A stretch of DNA of 64,000 bases, taken from Pseudorhodoferax sp. Leaf265. Its GTDB lineage: Bacteria; Pseudomonadota; Gammaproteobacteria; Burkholderiales; Burkholderiaceae_C. Position 1 is the first letter of the stretch. Every line of letters begins with the position of its first letter. Below the pieces are notes generated by a model. That model made no database searches. It had not been told where the DNA came from and saw only the letters and a program-made list of their open reading frames with translations. The stretch covers positions 2,712 through 66,711 of the forward strand of contig NZ_LMMT01000012.1 in assembly GCF_001422365.1 (NCBI RefSeq), given 5' to 3'. Below are positions 18,047-27,170 of the stretch, piece by piece. The translations under genes and the position numbers were made by a program.

Positions 18047-18613
18047 ATGGCGCAGGACAGCGGCTTTCTCTCGCGCTGGTCGCAGCGCAAGGTGCAGGCG
18101 CGCCAGGGGGCGGAGCTGCCCGAGGCGCCGGCGCCCTTGGCCGCGCCCGCAGCCGCCGAGGCACCGGTCGATGCGCCTGCGCCTGCCGCGCCGCCGCTGC
18201 CCACGCTGGACGACGTGACGCAGCTGACGCGCGAGTCCGACTTCTCGCGCTTCGTCGCGCCCGAGGTCAGCGGCGAGGTCCGCAACGCCGCGCTCAAGAA
18301 GCTGTTCAGCGATCCGCATTTCAACGTGATGGACGGGCTGGACACCTACATCGACGACTACAACACCCCCGACCCACTGCCCGCAGCCATGCTGCGGCAG
18401 ATGGCGCAGGCGGCCTACCTCGGCCTGGCCGAGCCCGAGACCGAGACGGAACCCGCACGGACGGGTCCGCCGGCAGCCGGCACGCAGCTCCCCCCTGCGG
18501 CCGCGATGGAGCCCCACGATGAAGACCCTGATCTGCGACTGCAATCGCTCCATGACCCTGGACCGCCCAGCCCTGAGCCGGGCGCTGGCGGCAACGCCGG
18601 GGGCCAGTGCTGA
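18047..18613 (+). CDS. DUF3306 domain-containing protein
   Basis: A 188-residue protein with the DUF3306 start MAQDSGFLSRWSQRKVQARQ, an Ala/Pro-rich linker, and the conserved core LTRESDFSRFVAPEVSGEVR ... LKKLFSDPHFNVMDGLDTYI. The gene is translated from GGAG at 18031, three bases after the DUF3305 stop. Its last 95 bases (18519-18613) overlap the start of the polyferredoxin gene in another frame; the overlapping tail is Pro/Gly-rich and lies beyond the conserved domain. Function unknown; constant partner of FDH genes. Confidence 0.9.
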   Translation: MAQDSGFLSRWSQRKVQARQGAELPEAPAPLAAPAAAEAPVDAPAPAAPPLPTLDDVTQLTRESDFSRFVAPEVSGEVRNAALKKLFSDPHFNVMDGLDTYIDDYNTPDPLPAAMLRQMAQAAYLGLAEPETETEPARTGPPAAGTQLPPAAAMEPHDEDPDLRLQSLHDPGPPSPEPGAGGNAGGQC

Positions 18614-20684
18614 GGGCCTGGCCGACGTCCATTCCGTGCTGTGCCGGCGCGAGGCGCCGGCGTTCCAGCGCGCCGCCAAGTCCGGCGAGGAACTGCTGGT
18701 CGGCTGCACCCAGGAAAGCCGTTTGTTCCTGGAACTGGCCGAACAGACCGAAGGCGCGCCGCCACTGGCCGAACGCCCGATCCGCTTCGTCAACCTGCGC
18801 GAGACCGGCGGCTGGTCGCGCGATGGCGCGGCGGCCACGCCCAAGCTGGCCGCGCTGATCGCCGCGGCCCAGCTGCCGCCGCCCGAGCCGGTGGCGACCG
18901 TGGGTTACCGCTCGGCCGGGCGCTGCCTGGTCGTCGGCCCGGCCGAGCGTGCCGAGGCTGCCGCGGCGCTGCTCGGCGATGCGCTCGATCTCACGCTGCT
19001 GGTCGAGGGCGGCGCGCTGGCGCAGCGGCACGAGCAGGTCGTGCTGCGGGGCCGGCTCACGCGCCTGTCGGGCTGGCTGGGCGCCTTCGAGGCCGGCTGG
19101 GACAGCGCCAACCCAATCGACCTGGACCTGTGCACGCGCTGCAATGCCTGCATCGCAGCCTGCCCCGAGGGCGCGATCGATTTCGGCTACCAGGTCGACC
19201 TGGCGCGCTGCACGTCCCACCGCGACTGCGTAGCCGCCTGCCAGGCCGCCGGCGCGATCGATTTCGAGCGCAGCGCGCGCAGCGAGGAGGCGCGCTTCGA
19301 CCTCGTGCTGGACCTCGGCGAGGTGCCTGCGCTGACCATGCACCAGCCGCCGCAGGGCTACGTCCATGTGCCACCCGGCGCACCGCTCACGCAGGCCGTG
19401 CTGCAGCTGCGCGGGCTGGTCGGCGAGTTCGACAAGCCCCGCTTCTTCCGCTACGAGCAGCGGCTGTGCGCCCACACGCGCAACCAGCAGATCGGCTGCT
19501 CGGCCTGCATCGACGTGTGCTCGGCCCAGGCCATCCGCTCCGACGCCTCGCTCAAGGGCAAGACGGCGGCGCGCGGGCGGGGCAGCGTGGGCCACCCGAC
19601 GGCGGGCATCGTGGTGGAGCCGCACCTGTGCGTGGGCTGCGGCGCCTGCGGCACGGTCTGCCCCAGCGGTGCGCTGGGCTTCGCCTATCCCACGCCGGCC
19701 GACCTCGGCAAGCGCGTGCGCACGCTGCTGCGCGCGTATGGCGCGGCCGGCGGCCGCGATGCCGCCCTGCTGCTGCACAGCCAGGAGGAGGGCACGGCGG
19801 CCATCGAGGCGCTGGGCCGCGCGGCCAGCACGGGCCGGGCCCATGGCGTGCCGGCCCGCGTGCTGCCGCTGGCCGTGTGGCACAGCGCCAGCGTGGGGCT
19901 GGATGTGTGGCTGGCCGCGCTGGCGCAGGGCGCGAGCCAGGTCTGGGTGCTGACCGGCAGCAGCGAGGCGCCGCAGTACCTCGAGGCGCTCGCCGCGCAG
20001 ATGGCGCAGGCCCAGGCCATCGTGCACGGGCTCGGCTATGCCGGCACGCATTTTCGGCTGATTCCGGCAGGCGACACCACTGCGCTCGACGCGGCCCTGC
20101 GCGTGCCGCCGGCCCAGGGCGTGGCCCAGGCCGCCAGCTTCGTGGTCCAGGCCGACAAGCGCAACACGCTCGAGCTGGCGCTGGCCCATCTGCTGGCGCA
20201 GAGCCCGCAGGCCGTGCCCGAGGCCATCGCGCTGCCCGCGCCCGGGGCGCTCTACGGCAGCCTGCAGGTCGACGCGGCCAAGTGCACGCTGTGCCTGGCC
20301 TGCGTGGGGGCCTGCCCCTCGCAGGCCCTGTCCGACAACCCCGACCGGCCGCAGCTGCGTTTCACCGAGAAGAGCTGCGTGCAGTGCGGCCTGTGCGCCA
20401 TCACCTGCCCGGAGGACGCGATCCGGCTCGAACCGCGCCTGCTGCTGGCCGACGGTGGCCGTGCGCGTGCCCAGGCCCGGGTGCTGCACGAGGCGCAGCC
20501 CTTTCACTGCGTGCGCTGCGCCAAGCCCTTCGGCACGCTGCGCGCGATCGAGACCATGGTCGCCAAGCTGGCCGGCCACGCCGCCTTCCAGGGCGCCGCG
20601 GCCGAGCGGCTCAAGATGTGCAGCGACTGCCGCGTCGTCGACATGTACTCCAACCCCCAAGAACTGCGGATCACCGACCTGTGA
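18519..20684 (+). CDS. polyferredoxin, multi-4Fe-4S protein of FDH locus
   Basis: A 721-residue soluble iron-sulfur protein. Ferredoxin motifs are visible at [12 protein letters not shown] (residue about 205), [11 protein letters not shown] (about 230), CSACIDVC (about 328), [12 protein letters not shown] (about 371), [12 protein letters not shown] (about 589) and [12 protein letters not shown] (about 620), and a C-terminal CVRC ... CSDC pair (about 664-705) may bind zinc or another cluster. The middle region (about 400-570) lacks cysteines and looks like a nucleotide- or flavin-type alpha/beta domain. GGAG at 18508-18511 supports the ATG at 18519 despite the overlap. It probably shuttles electrons for, or helps assemble, formate dehydrogenase. 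Confidence 0.9.
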   Translation: MKTLICDCNRSMTLDRPALSRALAATPGASAEGLADVHSVLCRREAPAFQRAAKSGEELLVGCTQESRLFLELAEQTEGAPPLAERPIRFVNLRETGGWSRDGAAATPKLAALIAAAQLPPPEPVATVGYRSAGRCLVVGPAERAEAAAALLGDALDLTLLVEGGALAQRHEQVVLRGRLTRLSGWLGAFEAGWDSANPIDLDLCTRCNACIAACPEGAIDFGYQVDLARCTSHRDCVAACQAAGAIDFERSARSEEARFDLVLDLGEVPALTMHQPPQGYVHVPPGAPLTQAVLQLRGLVGEFDKPRFFRYEQRLCAHTRNQQIGCSACIDVCSAQAIRSDASLKGKTAARGRGSVGHPTAGIVVEPHLCVGCGACGTVCPSGALGFAYPTPADLGKRVRTLLRAYGAAGGRDAALLLHSQEEGTAAIEALGRAASTGRAHGVPARVLPLAVWHSASVGLDVWLAALAQGASQVWVLTGSSEAPQYLEALAAQMAQAQAIVHGLGYAGTHFRLIPAGDTTALDAALRVPPAQGVAQAASFVVQADKRNTLELALAHLLAQSPQAVPEAIALPAPGALYGSLQVDAAKCTLCLACVGACPSQALSDNPDRPQLRFTEKSCVQCGLCAITCPEDAIRLEPRLLLADGGRARAQARVLHEAQPFHCVRCAKPFGTLRAIETMVAKLAGHAAFQGAAAERLKMCSDCRVVDMYSNPQELRITDL

Positions 20685-21286
20685 GCACCGAGACCTTCAG
20701 CGAAGAAATCGCGCGCGCCGAGCTCTACGGCCTGCTGGCGCGCCTGTGGCTGGCGCCACCCGACGCCGCCTTGCTGGCGCAGTTCCGGCTGGCTGTGACC
20801 GAGGCGCCCGAGCCCGGCAGCTTCCTCGAAGCGCCGTGGCAGGCGCTGGTGACGCAGATGCGCGCCGCCACGCCCGCATCGGCCCAGGACGAGTTCGCCG
20901 CGCTGTTCCAGGGCGTGGGCAAGCCCGAGGTCTTCCCCTATGCCTCGTTCTTTCTGGCCGGCTTCGTCAACGAGAAGCCGCTGGCCCGCCTGCGCGAGGA
21001 CTTGGCGGCCCTGGGCCTCACGCGCGATGCCGCGCAGTTCGAGACCGAGGACCATGTGTCCTATGTGCTGGAGGTCATGCGCTACCTGATCGCGGGCGAG
21101 GGCATGGCGGCCGACACCCTGGCGCAGCAGCGCGACTTCTTCCGCGCCCACGTGCAGCCCTGGATCGAGCCGCTGTGCCAGGCGGTCGAGGCGCAACCCG
21201 CCGCGCAGCTGTGGCGCGCCATCGCGGCCATGACCCTGGCCTTCGTCGAAGTGGAGACGCAGGCCTTCGACCTGCTCGAGACATGA
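20681..21286 (+). CDS. TorD/DmsD family molecular chaperone
   Basis: A 201-residue all-helical chaperone of the TorD superfamily, which guards TAT leaders and cofactor loading of molybdoenzymes. Typical features are [20 protein letters not shown] at the start, [20 protein letters not shown] (the FxG..P..PY loop) near residue 70, and [17 protein letters not shown] near residue 120. It starts with GTG at 20681, whose last two bases overlap the TGA of the polyferredoxin gene. It overlaps mobA by 4 bases (ATGA at 21283-21286). The client is very likely the FDH alpha subunit. Confidence 0.92.
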   Translation: MSTETFSEEIARAELYGLLARLWLAPPDAALLAQFRLAVTEAPEPGSFLEAPWQALVTQMRAATPASAQDEFAALFQGVGKPEVFPYASFFLAGFVNEKPLARLREDLAALGLTRDAAQFETEDHVSYVLEVMRYLIAGEGMAADTLAQQRDFFRAHVQPWIEPLCQAVEAQPAAQLWRAIAAMTLAFVEVETQAFDLLET

Positions 21287-21882
21287 ACACCATCGCACGC
21301 GAAGACATCACCGGCCTGGTGCTGGCCGGCGGCCGCGGCAGCCGCATGGGCGGCGTCGACAAGGGCCTGCAGAACCACCGCGGCATGCCGCTGGCCCTGC
21401 ATGCGCTGCTGCGCCTGCAGCCGCAGGTCGGCACCAGCATGCTCAGCGCCAACCGCAACCTGTCGGCCTACGAAGCCATGGGCGCACCGGTCTGGCCCGA
21501 TTCGGTGGAGGGCTACGCCGGCCCGCTGGCCGGCCTGCTGACCGGGCTGGAGCATGCCGAGACGCCCTGGCTGGTCACGGTGCCCTGCGACACGCCCGAC
21601 TTCCCGATCGACCTGGTCGAACGCCTGGCCGCGGCCGCCGCGGCGCAGGACGCCGAGATCGCCATGGCGGCCACGCTGGAAGACGGCCAGAGGCGCGCGC
21701 AGCCCGTGTTCTGCCTGCTGCGCACCGAGCTGGTCGAGAGCCTGGTGGCCTTCCTGCACACGGGCGAGCGCAAGTTCGGCCTGTGGGCCGGCCAGCACCG
21801 CAAGACCGAGGTGGTGTTCGACGACGCAGCTGCCTTCTTCAACGCCAACACGCCGCAGGAACTGCAGCAGCTGCAGCGCTGA
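21283..21882 (+). CDS. mobA: molybdenum cofactor guanylyltransferase MobA
   Basis: A 199-residue cytoplasmic enzyme that transfers GMP to molybdopterin to form the MGD cofactor used by formate dehydrogenase. The nucleotide motif [20 protein letters not shown] is at residues about 11-30, and [13 protein letters not shown] near residue 106 carries the metal-binding Asp. Length is normal. It overlaps the TorD-like gene by 4 bases, so it is the last gene of the DUF3305-DUF3306-polyferredoxin-TorD-mobA operon. It converges on the ModE-like regulator gene (3-base gap). Confidence 0.96.
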   Translation: MNTIAREDITGLVLAGGRGSRMGGVDKGLQNHRGMPLALHALLRLQPQVGTSMLSANRNLSAYEAMGAPVWPDSVEGYAGPLAGLLTGLEHAETPWLVTVPCDTPDFPIDLVERLAAAAAAQDAEIAMAATLEDGQRRAQPVFCLLRTELVESLVAFLHTGERKFGLWAGQHRKTEVVFDDAAAFFNANTPQELQQLQR

Positions 21883-21885
21883 CGG

Positions 21886-23004
21886 TCACTTCTTCGGCCG
21901 CGCGTCGCGCCACCAGGGCAGCGCCCCGGTGAGCGACAGCACTTCCCCCGGCTGCTGCACGCCGTAGCCCGGCAGCCGTGCCAGCGCCTCGGCCCAGGCC
22001 GGCGAGGCCAGGCGCGCGCGCAGGGCGCGCAGCGGCGGCGTCTCCAGATCCTGCTTGCGGCACAGCAGGTAGTAGTTCTCGTCGACCAGTGGCGCGAACG
22101 CGAGGCCCGCCTCGGCGGCCGCCGCCTCGATGCCGATGCCCACGTCGGCCGCGCCGCTGGCGATCGCCGCGGCCACGGCCACGTGCGTGTCTTCCATGTG
22201 GGTGGTGTAGCCCGGCACGTCTTGCGGGGTCACGCCATGCTGGGCCAGCAGGTGGTCCGTCAGCAGCCGCGTGCCCGAGGCGGGCTGGCGCGCGACGAAG
22301 CGCCAGCGGCCGCTGCCCAGCGCGGCAATGCCATCGGGCCGCTCCTCGCCGGGACGCCAGATCCAGCCCTGGCGCCGCCAGTGGCTGCCGATCAGCTGGT
22401 GTTCGCCGGGCTGCAGCAACGGGCGCAGCGCGCGCGCCATCACGCTGTCGGGCGCTGCGTCCTGCGCCACATGGAAGCCGGCGACGCGGCAGCGGCCCTC
22501 GCCCAGCGCGCGCAGCGCCTCCTGGCTGCCCGCGAAGCGCAGGCCGATGTGCAGGCCGTCGTGTTCCTCCGCCAGCGCCTGCAGCCGGGGCAGGCCCAGG
22601 TCGTGGCTGGCAAAGATTTCCAGCACCTGCAGCGCGGCGTCGTCGGCCAGCGCGAACACGCGCGCCAATTCGGCACGCAGCGCCTCCACATGCGGCGTCA
22701 TGCGCACGCGGGCCTGGCGCTCGGCCCACAGCAGACGCTGCGCGAACGGCGTTAGCCGCGCGTGGCGGCCCTGGCCCCACAGCACCAATGGCGCGCCCAG
22801 CACCTCCTCCCAATGCTTGAGCGCACCCCAGGCGTGCCGGTAGGAGTTGTCCAGCGCGCGCGCGGCGGCGCTGATGGAGCCCTCGGCCTGCACGGCCGAG
22901 AGCAGGTCGAACAAGGGGTTCTCGATCTCGGCGCGCTGCTGGCCCGGCGTCGCGGCGGTCTCGAAGGTGTAGCGCAGGTGGATGCCGCGGCGGGAGGAAG
23001 GCAT
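21886..23004 (-). CDS. ModE-like regulator with periplasmic-binding-like ligand domain
   Basis: A 372-residue regulator. Residues about 25-100 form a ModE/LysR-like winged helix (SISAAARALDNSYRHAWGAL, then LTPFAQRLLWAERQARVRM). Residues about 130-355 match the PBP-like domain found in molybdate-responsive regulators and MoeA fusions (LQVLEIFASHDLGLPRLQAL; HVAVAAAIASGAADVGIGIE). It probably senses molybdate or tungstate and controls the Mo/W genes around it. The ATG at 23002-23004 follows a purine-poor leader; a longer frame exists but would enter tupA. It lies 47 bp after tupA on the same strand. Confidence 0.88.
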   Translation of the reverse strand: MPSSRRGIHLRYTFETAATPGQQRAEIENPLFDLLSAVQAEGSISAAARALDNSYRHAWGALKHWEEVLGAPLVLWGQGRHARLTPFAQRLLWAERQARVRMTPHVEALRAELARVFALADDAALQVLEIFASHDLGLPRLQALAEEHDGLHIGLRFAGSQEALRALGEGRCRVAGFHVAQDAAPDSVMARALRPLLQPGEHQLIGSHWRRQGWIWRPGEERPDGIAALGSGRWRFVARQPASGTRLLTDHLLAQHGVTPQDVPGYTTHMEDTHVAVAAAIASGAADVGIGIEAAAAEAGLAFAPLVDENYYLLCRKQDLETPPLRALRARLASPAWAEALARLPGYGVQQPGEVLSLTGALPWWRDARPKK

Positions 23005-23051
23005 GGGCGGAGCGGACGGAAGGGGCAGCAGTGTCCCACGGCCGCCCGCGT

Positions 23052-23870
23052 TCACTGCGTCGCGTTCGGGAAGAACAGCTGCTCGCCGCCGATGGTGTAG
23101 GAGGCGATGGCGGCCTGCCCCGCCGGCGAGACCACCCAGTCGGCAAAGCCCTGGGCCAGGTCCTTCTTCACATGCGGGTGCCTGGCGGGGTTGACCACGA
23201 TCACACCGTACTGGTTGAACAGCTGCCGGTCGCCTTCGACCAGGATGGCCAGGTCGGCCCGGTTCTTGAAGCTGAGCCAGGTGCCGCGGTCGGCCAGCAC
23301 GTAGGCGCCGGTGGAGGCCGCGATGTTGAGCGCCTGGCCCATGCCGCAGCCGCATTCCTTGTAGCCGGCGGGCTTGGCGGCGGCCAGGTCGACGCCGGCC
23401 AGCTTCCACTGGCGCAGCTCGGCCGCATGGGTGCCGCTCTTGTCGCCGCGCGAGACGAAGCCCGCGCCCGTGTCGGCCAGTCGCTTGAGCGCGGCGGCGA
23501 TGGCGTTGCCGCGCGTGCCGGCCGGGTCGGCCTGAGGGCCGATCAGCACGAAGTCGTTGTACATGACGGCGTGGCGCTCCAGGCCGAAGCCCTCGGCCAC
23601 GAACTTCTCCTCGGCCGGCTGGTCGTGCACGAACAGCGCGTCCGCGTCGCCGCGGCGCGCCATGTCCAGCGCCTGGCCGGTGCCCACGGCCACCACGCGC
23701 ACGGCCGTGCCGCTGGCCTGCGTGAATTGCGGCAGCAGGTGCTTGAACAGGCCGGACTGCTCGGTCGAGGTGGTCGAGGCCAGCACGATGAACTTCTCCT
23801 GCGCCTGGGCGGCGCAGGCGAGCAGGGCGGCGGGCAGGGCGAGGAGCAGGAGGCGTTGGCGCAGCAGCAT
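23052..23870 (-). CDS. tupA: tungstate ABC transporter substrate-binding protein TupA
   Basis: A 272-residue periplasmic binding protein. The signal peptide (LLLLALPAALLACAAQAQ) is followed by FIVLASTTSTEQSGLFKHLL, the TTST oxyanion-binding loop that characterises TupA. Other family features are GTGQALDMARRGDADALFVH, GLERHAVMYNDFVLIGP and FVSRGDKSGTH. It should deliver tungstate (possibly molybdate) to the fused permease-ATPase encoded 13 kb away at 9.3-10.8 kb. It follows the MoeA-PBP gene by 104 bp and precedes the ModE-like gene. Separation of tupA from tupBC is unusual. Confidence 0.93.
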   Translation of the reverse strand: MLLRQRLLLLALPAALLACAAQAQEKFIVLASTTSTEQSGLFKHLLPQFTQASGTAVRVVAVGTGQALDMARRGDADALFVHDQPAEEKFVAEGFGLERHAVMYNDFVLIGPQADPAGTRGNAIAAALKRLADTGAGFVSRGDKSGTHAAELRQWKLAGVDLAAAKPAGYKECGCGMGQALNIAASTGAYVLADRGTWLSFKNRADLAILVEGDRQLFNQYGVIVVNPARHPHVKKDLAQGFADWVVSPAGQAAIASYTIGGEQLFFPNATQ

Positions 23871-23974
23871 CGGGTCGGGTGCCTTGGAAGGGAAGGGGAG
23901 GGCCGATTCTGGTGGCCCGCCTCGCGCTGCGCGATATGAACGGCGCTGCATAGGCGCCGCCATGTCAGCCCCTC

Positions 23975-25891
23975 TTAATCGACGCGAAAGCCCAGTTCGC
24001 GCAGTGCGGCGCGCGCCGCGTCCGAGCGCAGCAGTGCGAGGAAGGCCTGTACCGGGGCGCGCGCCAGCCGGTCCCTGGGCAGCACGAAGTCGTAGCGCTC
24101 CTCCTGCACCGGGATGAAGCCCAGCCCGTACTGCCGCGCCACCGTGTCGATGGCCAGGCCCCAGTCGGCACGGCCCTGCGCCACGGCCACGGCGACGGCG
24201 TTGTGCGACTTGGTCTGCACGCCGTAGCCGGCCGGCTCCGCGCCGCCGAGCAGCCGGTCGACCAGGATGCGTGTGCCGCTGCCAGCGTTGCGGTTGACCA
24301 TCACGCAGCCGGCCTCGCCGCGCGCCGCGGCGATGGCCGTGGCCGCGTCGCGGTCCTCGAAGCGTGCATCGCCGCGGCGGTAGACGATGCCCTGCATGCG
24401 GCCGTAGCCCGGCACCAGCTCCAGCGCGGGCGTCAGCAGATGGGTGTTGTAGCCGCCCGTGGCCGGGTCCATGAGGTGGATGCCGCCCAGGTCGCATTCG
24501 CCGCGCCTGGCCGCCATCAGGCCGCCGGTGCTGCCCACGCTCATGCTCTTGATGCGCAGGCCCTGGCGCACCAGCTGGCCGGCCAGCCAGTCCAGGCCCA
24601 CGCAGTGGCTGCCGACCAGGATCAGGTCGGCCGCCTGCAGGCCCTGGCCCAGCAGCTGTACCTGCACCGGCGCACCGGCGTCGAGGATCTCGGTGTGCTG
24701 GCCGATGGTGATGTAGCCGTCGGCACTGCTGAAGGTGGTGACCGAGCCCGAGCCCTTGCCCATGGGGTAGGCGGCCAGGCCTTGCTCGCTGGGCACCAGC
24801 CCCACCAGCAGGTATTCGGTGCGGCCGCGCTCGGAGTTCACCCGCATGGGCAGCCTGGCATCCACCCACTGGCGCTGCTCCGGCGGCAGCCCGGCGAAGG
24901 CGCGGATCACGGGCGCCATGAACTCGTGGAAGGTGAACACCGCCGAGGTCGGAAAGCCCGGCAGGATCACCACCGGCTTGCCCTGGGTCACGGCCAGGCA
25001 GACCGGCTTGCCGGGCTTGAGCGCCACGCCGTGCGCGACCACGCCGGGGTCCTGCAGCGCGGCCACGATGCGGTAGGACAGGTCGCCCTCGCCCTTGGAC
25101 GTGCCGCCAGAGAACACCACCGCATCGCATGCCAGGCCCTGGCGCAGCGCGGCCGCCAGCCGGGCTTCGTCGTCCGGCACCACGCCCAGGCGCACGGGCT
25201 CGCCGCCCAGTTCCTCGACCGCGGCCGCGAGGATGGCGGCGTTGGAGTCGTAGACCGCGCCCACGGGCAGCGGCGCGCCGGGCGCCACGATCTCGTTGCC
25301 GGTGGAGAAGATGGCCACGCGCGGTTTGCGGTGCACGGGCACGCGGTCCAGGCCCAGCGCAGCGAGAACGCCGATCTCGCGCGAGCTGAGCGGCTGGCCG
25401 GCGCGCAGCACGGTTTCGCCGCGTGCGATGTCGGTGCCGGCGTAGCTGATGTTCTCGCCGGCGGTGGCGGCGCGGCGCAGCACCAGCCGGCCGTCCTCCA
25501 TGTCGGTGTGTTCCACCATCACCACCGCATCGGCGCCGCGCGGCAGCATGCCTCCGGTGGCGATCGCCGTGGCCCCGCCCGCGGCCACCTCGGCCTGCGG
25601 GACGGTGCCGGGCGCCAGGGTTTCGGCCGTGAGGGCCAGCAGGCGCGGTTCTTCCTCCATCGCGCCCCAGGTGTCGGCGGCCTGCACGGCGAAGCCGTCC
25701 ACGTTGGAGCGGTCGAAGCCAGGCACGTCGACGGTGGCCACCACATCCTCGGCCAGCACGCGGCCCAGCGCGGCGTGCAGCGCCACGGTCTCGGCGCCCA
25801 GCGGGGCCAGTGTCAGGTGGGCGCGGAAGCGGCGCTCCGCCTCGTCGCGCGTGAGCACATGGAGAAACTGCGATTGGGCTTTCACGGGCAT
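23975..25891 (-). CDS. moeA: molybdopterin biosynthesis MoeA protein fused to PBP-like domain
   Basis: A 638-residue fusion. Residues about 1-410 are MoeA: DVPGFDRSNVDGFAVQAADT, GGMLPRGADAVVMVEHTD, IFSTGNEIVAPG and SGGTSKGEGDLSYRI, which insert metal into adenylylated molybdopterin. Residues about 430-638 are a substrate-binding-like domain (HCVGLDWLAGQLVRQGLRIK; NRNAGSGTRILVDRLL) of the kind also present in the ModE-like regulator downstream. The ATG at 25889-25891 overlaps the preceding moeA by 10 bases; a GTG two codons later would give a 4-base overlap and is also possible. The PBP-like half may bind the metal oxyanion for insertion. Confidence 0.93.
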   Translation of the reverse strand: MPVKAQSQFLHVLTRDEAERRFRAHLTLAPLGAETVALHAALGRVLAEDVVATVDVPGFDRSNVDGFAVQAADTWGAMEEEPRLLALTAETLAPGTVPQAEVAAGGATAIATGGMLPRGADAVVMVEHTDMEDGRLVLRRAATAGENISYAGTDIARGETVLRAGQPLSSREIGVLAALGLDRVPVHRKPRVAIFSTGNEIVAPGAPLPVGAVYDSNAAILAAAVEELGGEPVRLGVVPDDEARLAAALRQGLACDAVVFSGGTSKGEGDLSYRIVAALQDPGVVAHGVALKPGKPVCLAVTQGKPVVILPGFPTSAVFTFHEFMAPVIRAFAGLPPEQRQWVDARLPMRVNSERGRTEYLLVGLVPSEQGLAAYPMGKGSGSVTTFSSADGYITIGQHTEILDAGAPVQVQLLGQGLQAADLILVGSHCVGLDWLAGQLVRQGLRIKSMSVGSTGGLMAARRGECDLGGIHLMDPATGGYNTHLLTPALELVPGYGRMQGIVYRRGDARFEDRDAATAIAAARGEAGCVMVNRNAGSGTRILVDRLLGGAEPAGYGVQTKSHNAVAVAVAQGRADWGLAIDTVARQYGLGFIPVQEERYDFVLPRDRLARAPVQAFLALLRSDAARAALRELGFRVD

Positions 25892-27135
25892 GCGTAGAGA
25901 TGGACGGTCACGTCGCTGCCGGCGCCCTGGCCTTCGCTCTCGGCCGGCACGACGACGAAGCCGTCGGCCCGCACCGTGGAGCTCAGCACCGAGGCGCCCG
26001 ACAGCGCGAGGGGCTCCACGCCGTCGGCGCCGAGCTTCACGCGCACGTAGTCGAGGCGGCCGACCTGCGAGACGATCTTGCGCGCCAGCGGGGCCTGCAC
26101 GCGCGGGTAGGACCAGTCGTCCGGCCGGCCGCCCAGGCGGCGGATCGCGCGGCCGGCGAAGAAGTCGTAGGCGCACAGGCAGGAGACCGGGTTGCCCGGC
26201 AGCAGGAACACCAGGGCCGCGCCGATGCGTCCCATGCCGGCCGGGCTCGAAGGACGCATGGCGACGCCGTGGATGGCCAGCTCGCCGAGGTGGGCCAGCA
26301 GGCGCGGCGCATGGTCTTCGGCGCCCACGCTGGATCCGCCCGAGACCAGCACCACGTCGGCGCCCGGCGCGGCCAGCGCCTGCGCGATCCGCTCCGGGTC
26401 GTCGCCCAGGCGCTGGTGCGAGGCGAGCACACCGCCGTCGCGCTCCACCAGGCCGCGCAGCGTGACCGAGTTCGCGTCGTAGATCTCGTGCGGGCCCTTG
26501 GCCTGGCCGGGGGCGCGCACCTCGTTGCCGGTGACCAGCAGGCGCACGCGCGGCTGGCGCACCACCTGCACCTGGGCCAGGCCCAGCGAGGCGATGAGGC
26601 CCGCATCCTGCGGGCGCAACCGCCGGCCTGCGGCCAGCGCCTGGCTGCCGCGCGCGATGTCTTCGCCCACGCGGCCCACGTGCTGGCCCGGCGCCACGGG
26701 CTGGGCCACGGCCACGCGGCCGTTCTCCTCGCGCGCGTACTCGGCGGGCAGCACGGCGTCCAGCCCGGCGGGCACGGGCGCGCCGGTCATGATGCGCACG
26801 GCCGTGCCCACGGGCACCGCGCCGTCGAATGGCCGGCCGGGGAAGGCCTGGCCCACGACCGCGAATTCGAGCGGGTTGTAGTCGCCCGCACCGGTGGTTT
26901 CGCCGCCGCGCAGTGCGTAGCCGTCCATGGCGGCGCGGTCGAATTCGGGCACGGCGATGGGCGCGACGAGGTCCTGCGCGAGCACGCGGCCGGTGGCGTC
27001 TTCGGTGGCCACGGCCTCGCTGGCGAGGCGGGGCGTGTGGCCATCGATCCAGGCCAGTGCGGTGGGCACTTCGGCGCGCTGCGTGAAGCCGCGCATGCGC
27101 ACATCGGTCATGGAAACGGGGTCGGTCGGCTGCAT
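25882..27135 (-). CDS. moeA: molybdopterin molybdotransferase MoeA
   Basis: A 417-residue MoeA of normal length. Motifs: PEFDRAAMDGYALRGGETTG near residue 65, VRIMTGAPVPAGLDAVLPAE near residue 112, RLLVTGNEVRAPG near residue 196, LVSGGSSVGAEDHAPRL near residue 260 and FLLPGNPVSCLCAYDFFAG near residue 310. It catalyses molybdate (or tungstate) insertion into MPT-AMP. It is the second MoeA in tandem, without the extra PBP-like domain, and overlaps the fused moeA downstream. A start at residue 9 (MTDVRMRG) is possible. It heads the Mo/W operon; an NYN-domain gene lies 35 bp upstream in the same direction. Confidence 0.94.
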   Translation of the reverse strand: MQPTDPVSMTDVRMRGFTQRAEVPTALAWIDGHTPRLASEAVATEDATGRVLAQDLVAPIAVPEFDRAAMDGYALRGGETTGAGDYNPLEFAVVGQAFPGRPFDGAVPVGTAVRIMTGAPVPAGLDAVLPAEYAREENGRVAVAQPVAPGQHVGRVGEDIARGSQALAAGRRLRPQDAGLIASLGLAQVQVVRQPRVRLLVTGNEVRAPGQAKGPHEIYDANSVTLRGLVERDGGVLASHQRLGDDPERIAQALAAPGADVVLVSGGSSVGAEDHAPRLLAHLGELAIHGVAMRPSSPAGMGRIGAALVFLLPGNPVSCLCAYDFFAGRAIRRLGGRPDDWSYPRVQAPLARKIVSQVGRLDYVRVKLGADGVEPLALSGASVLSSTVRADGFVVVPAESEGQGAGSDVTVHLYACP

Positions 27136-27170
27136 CCAGGCCAGTATAGGAGCGGGGTTTTCGCGGCCGT

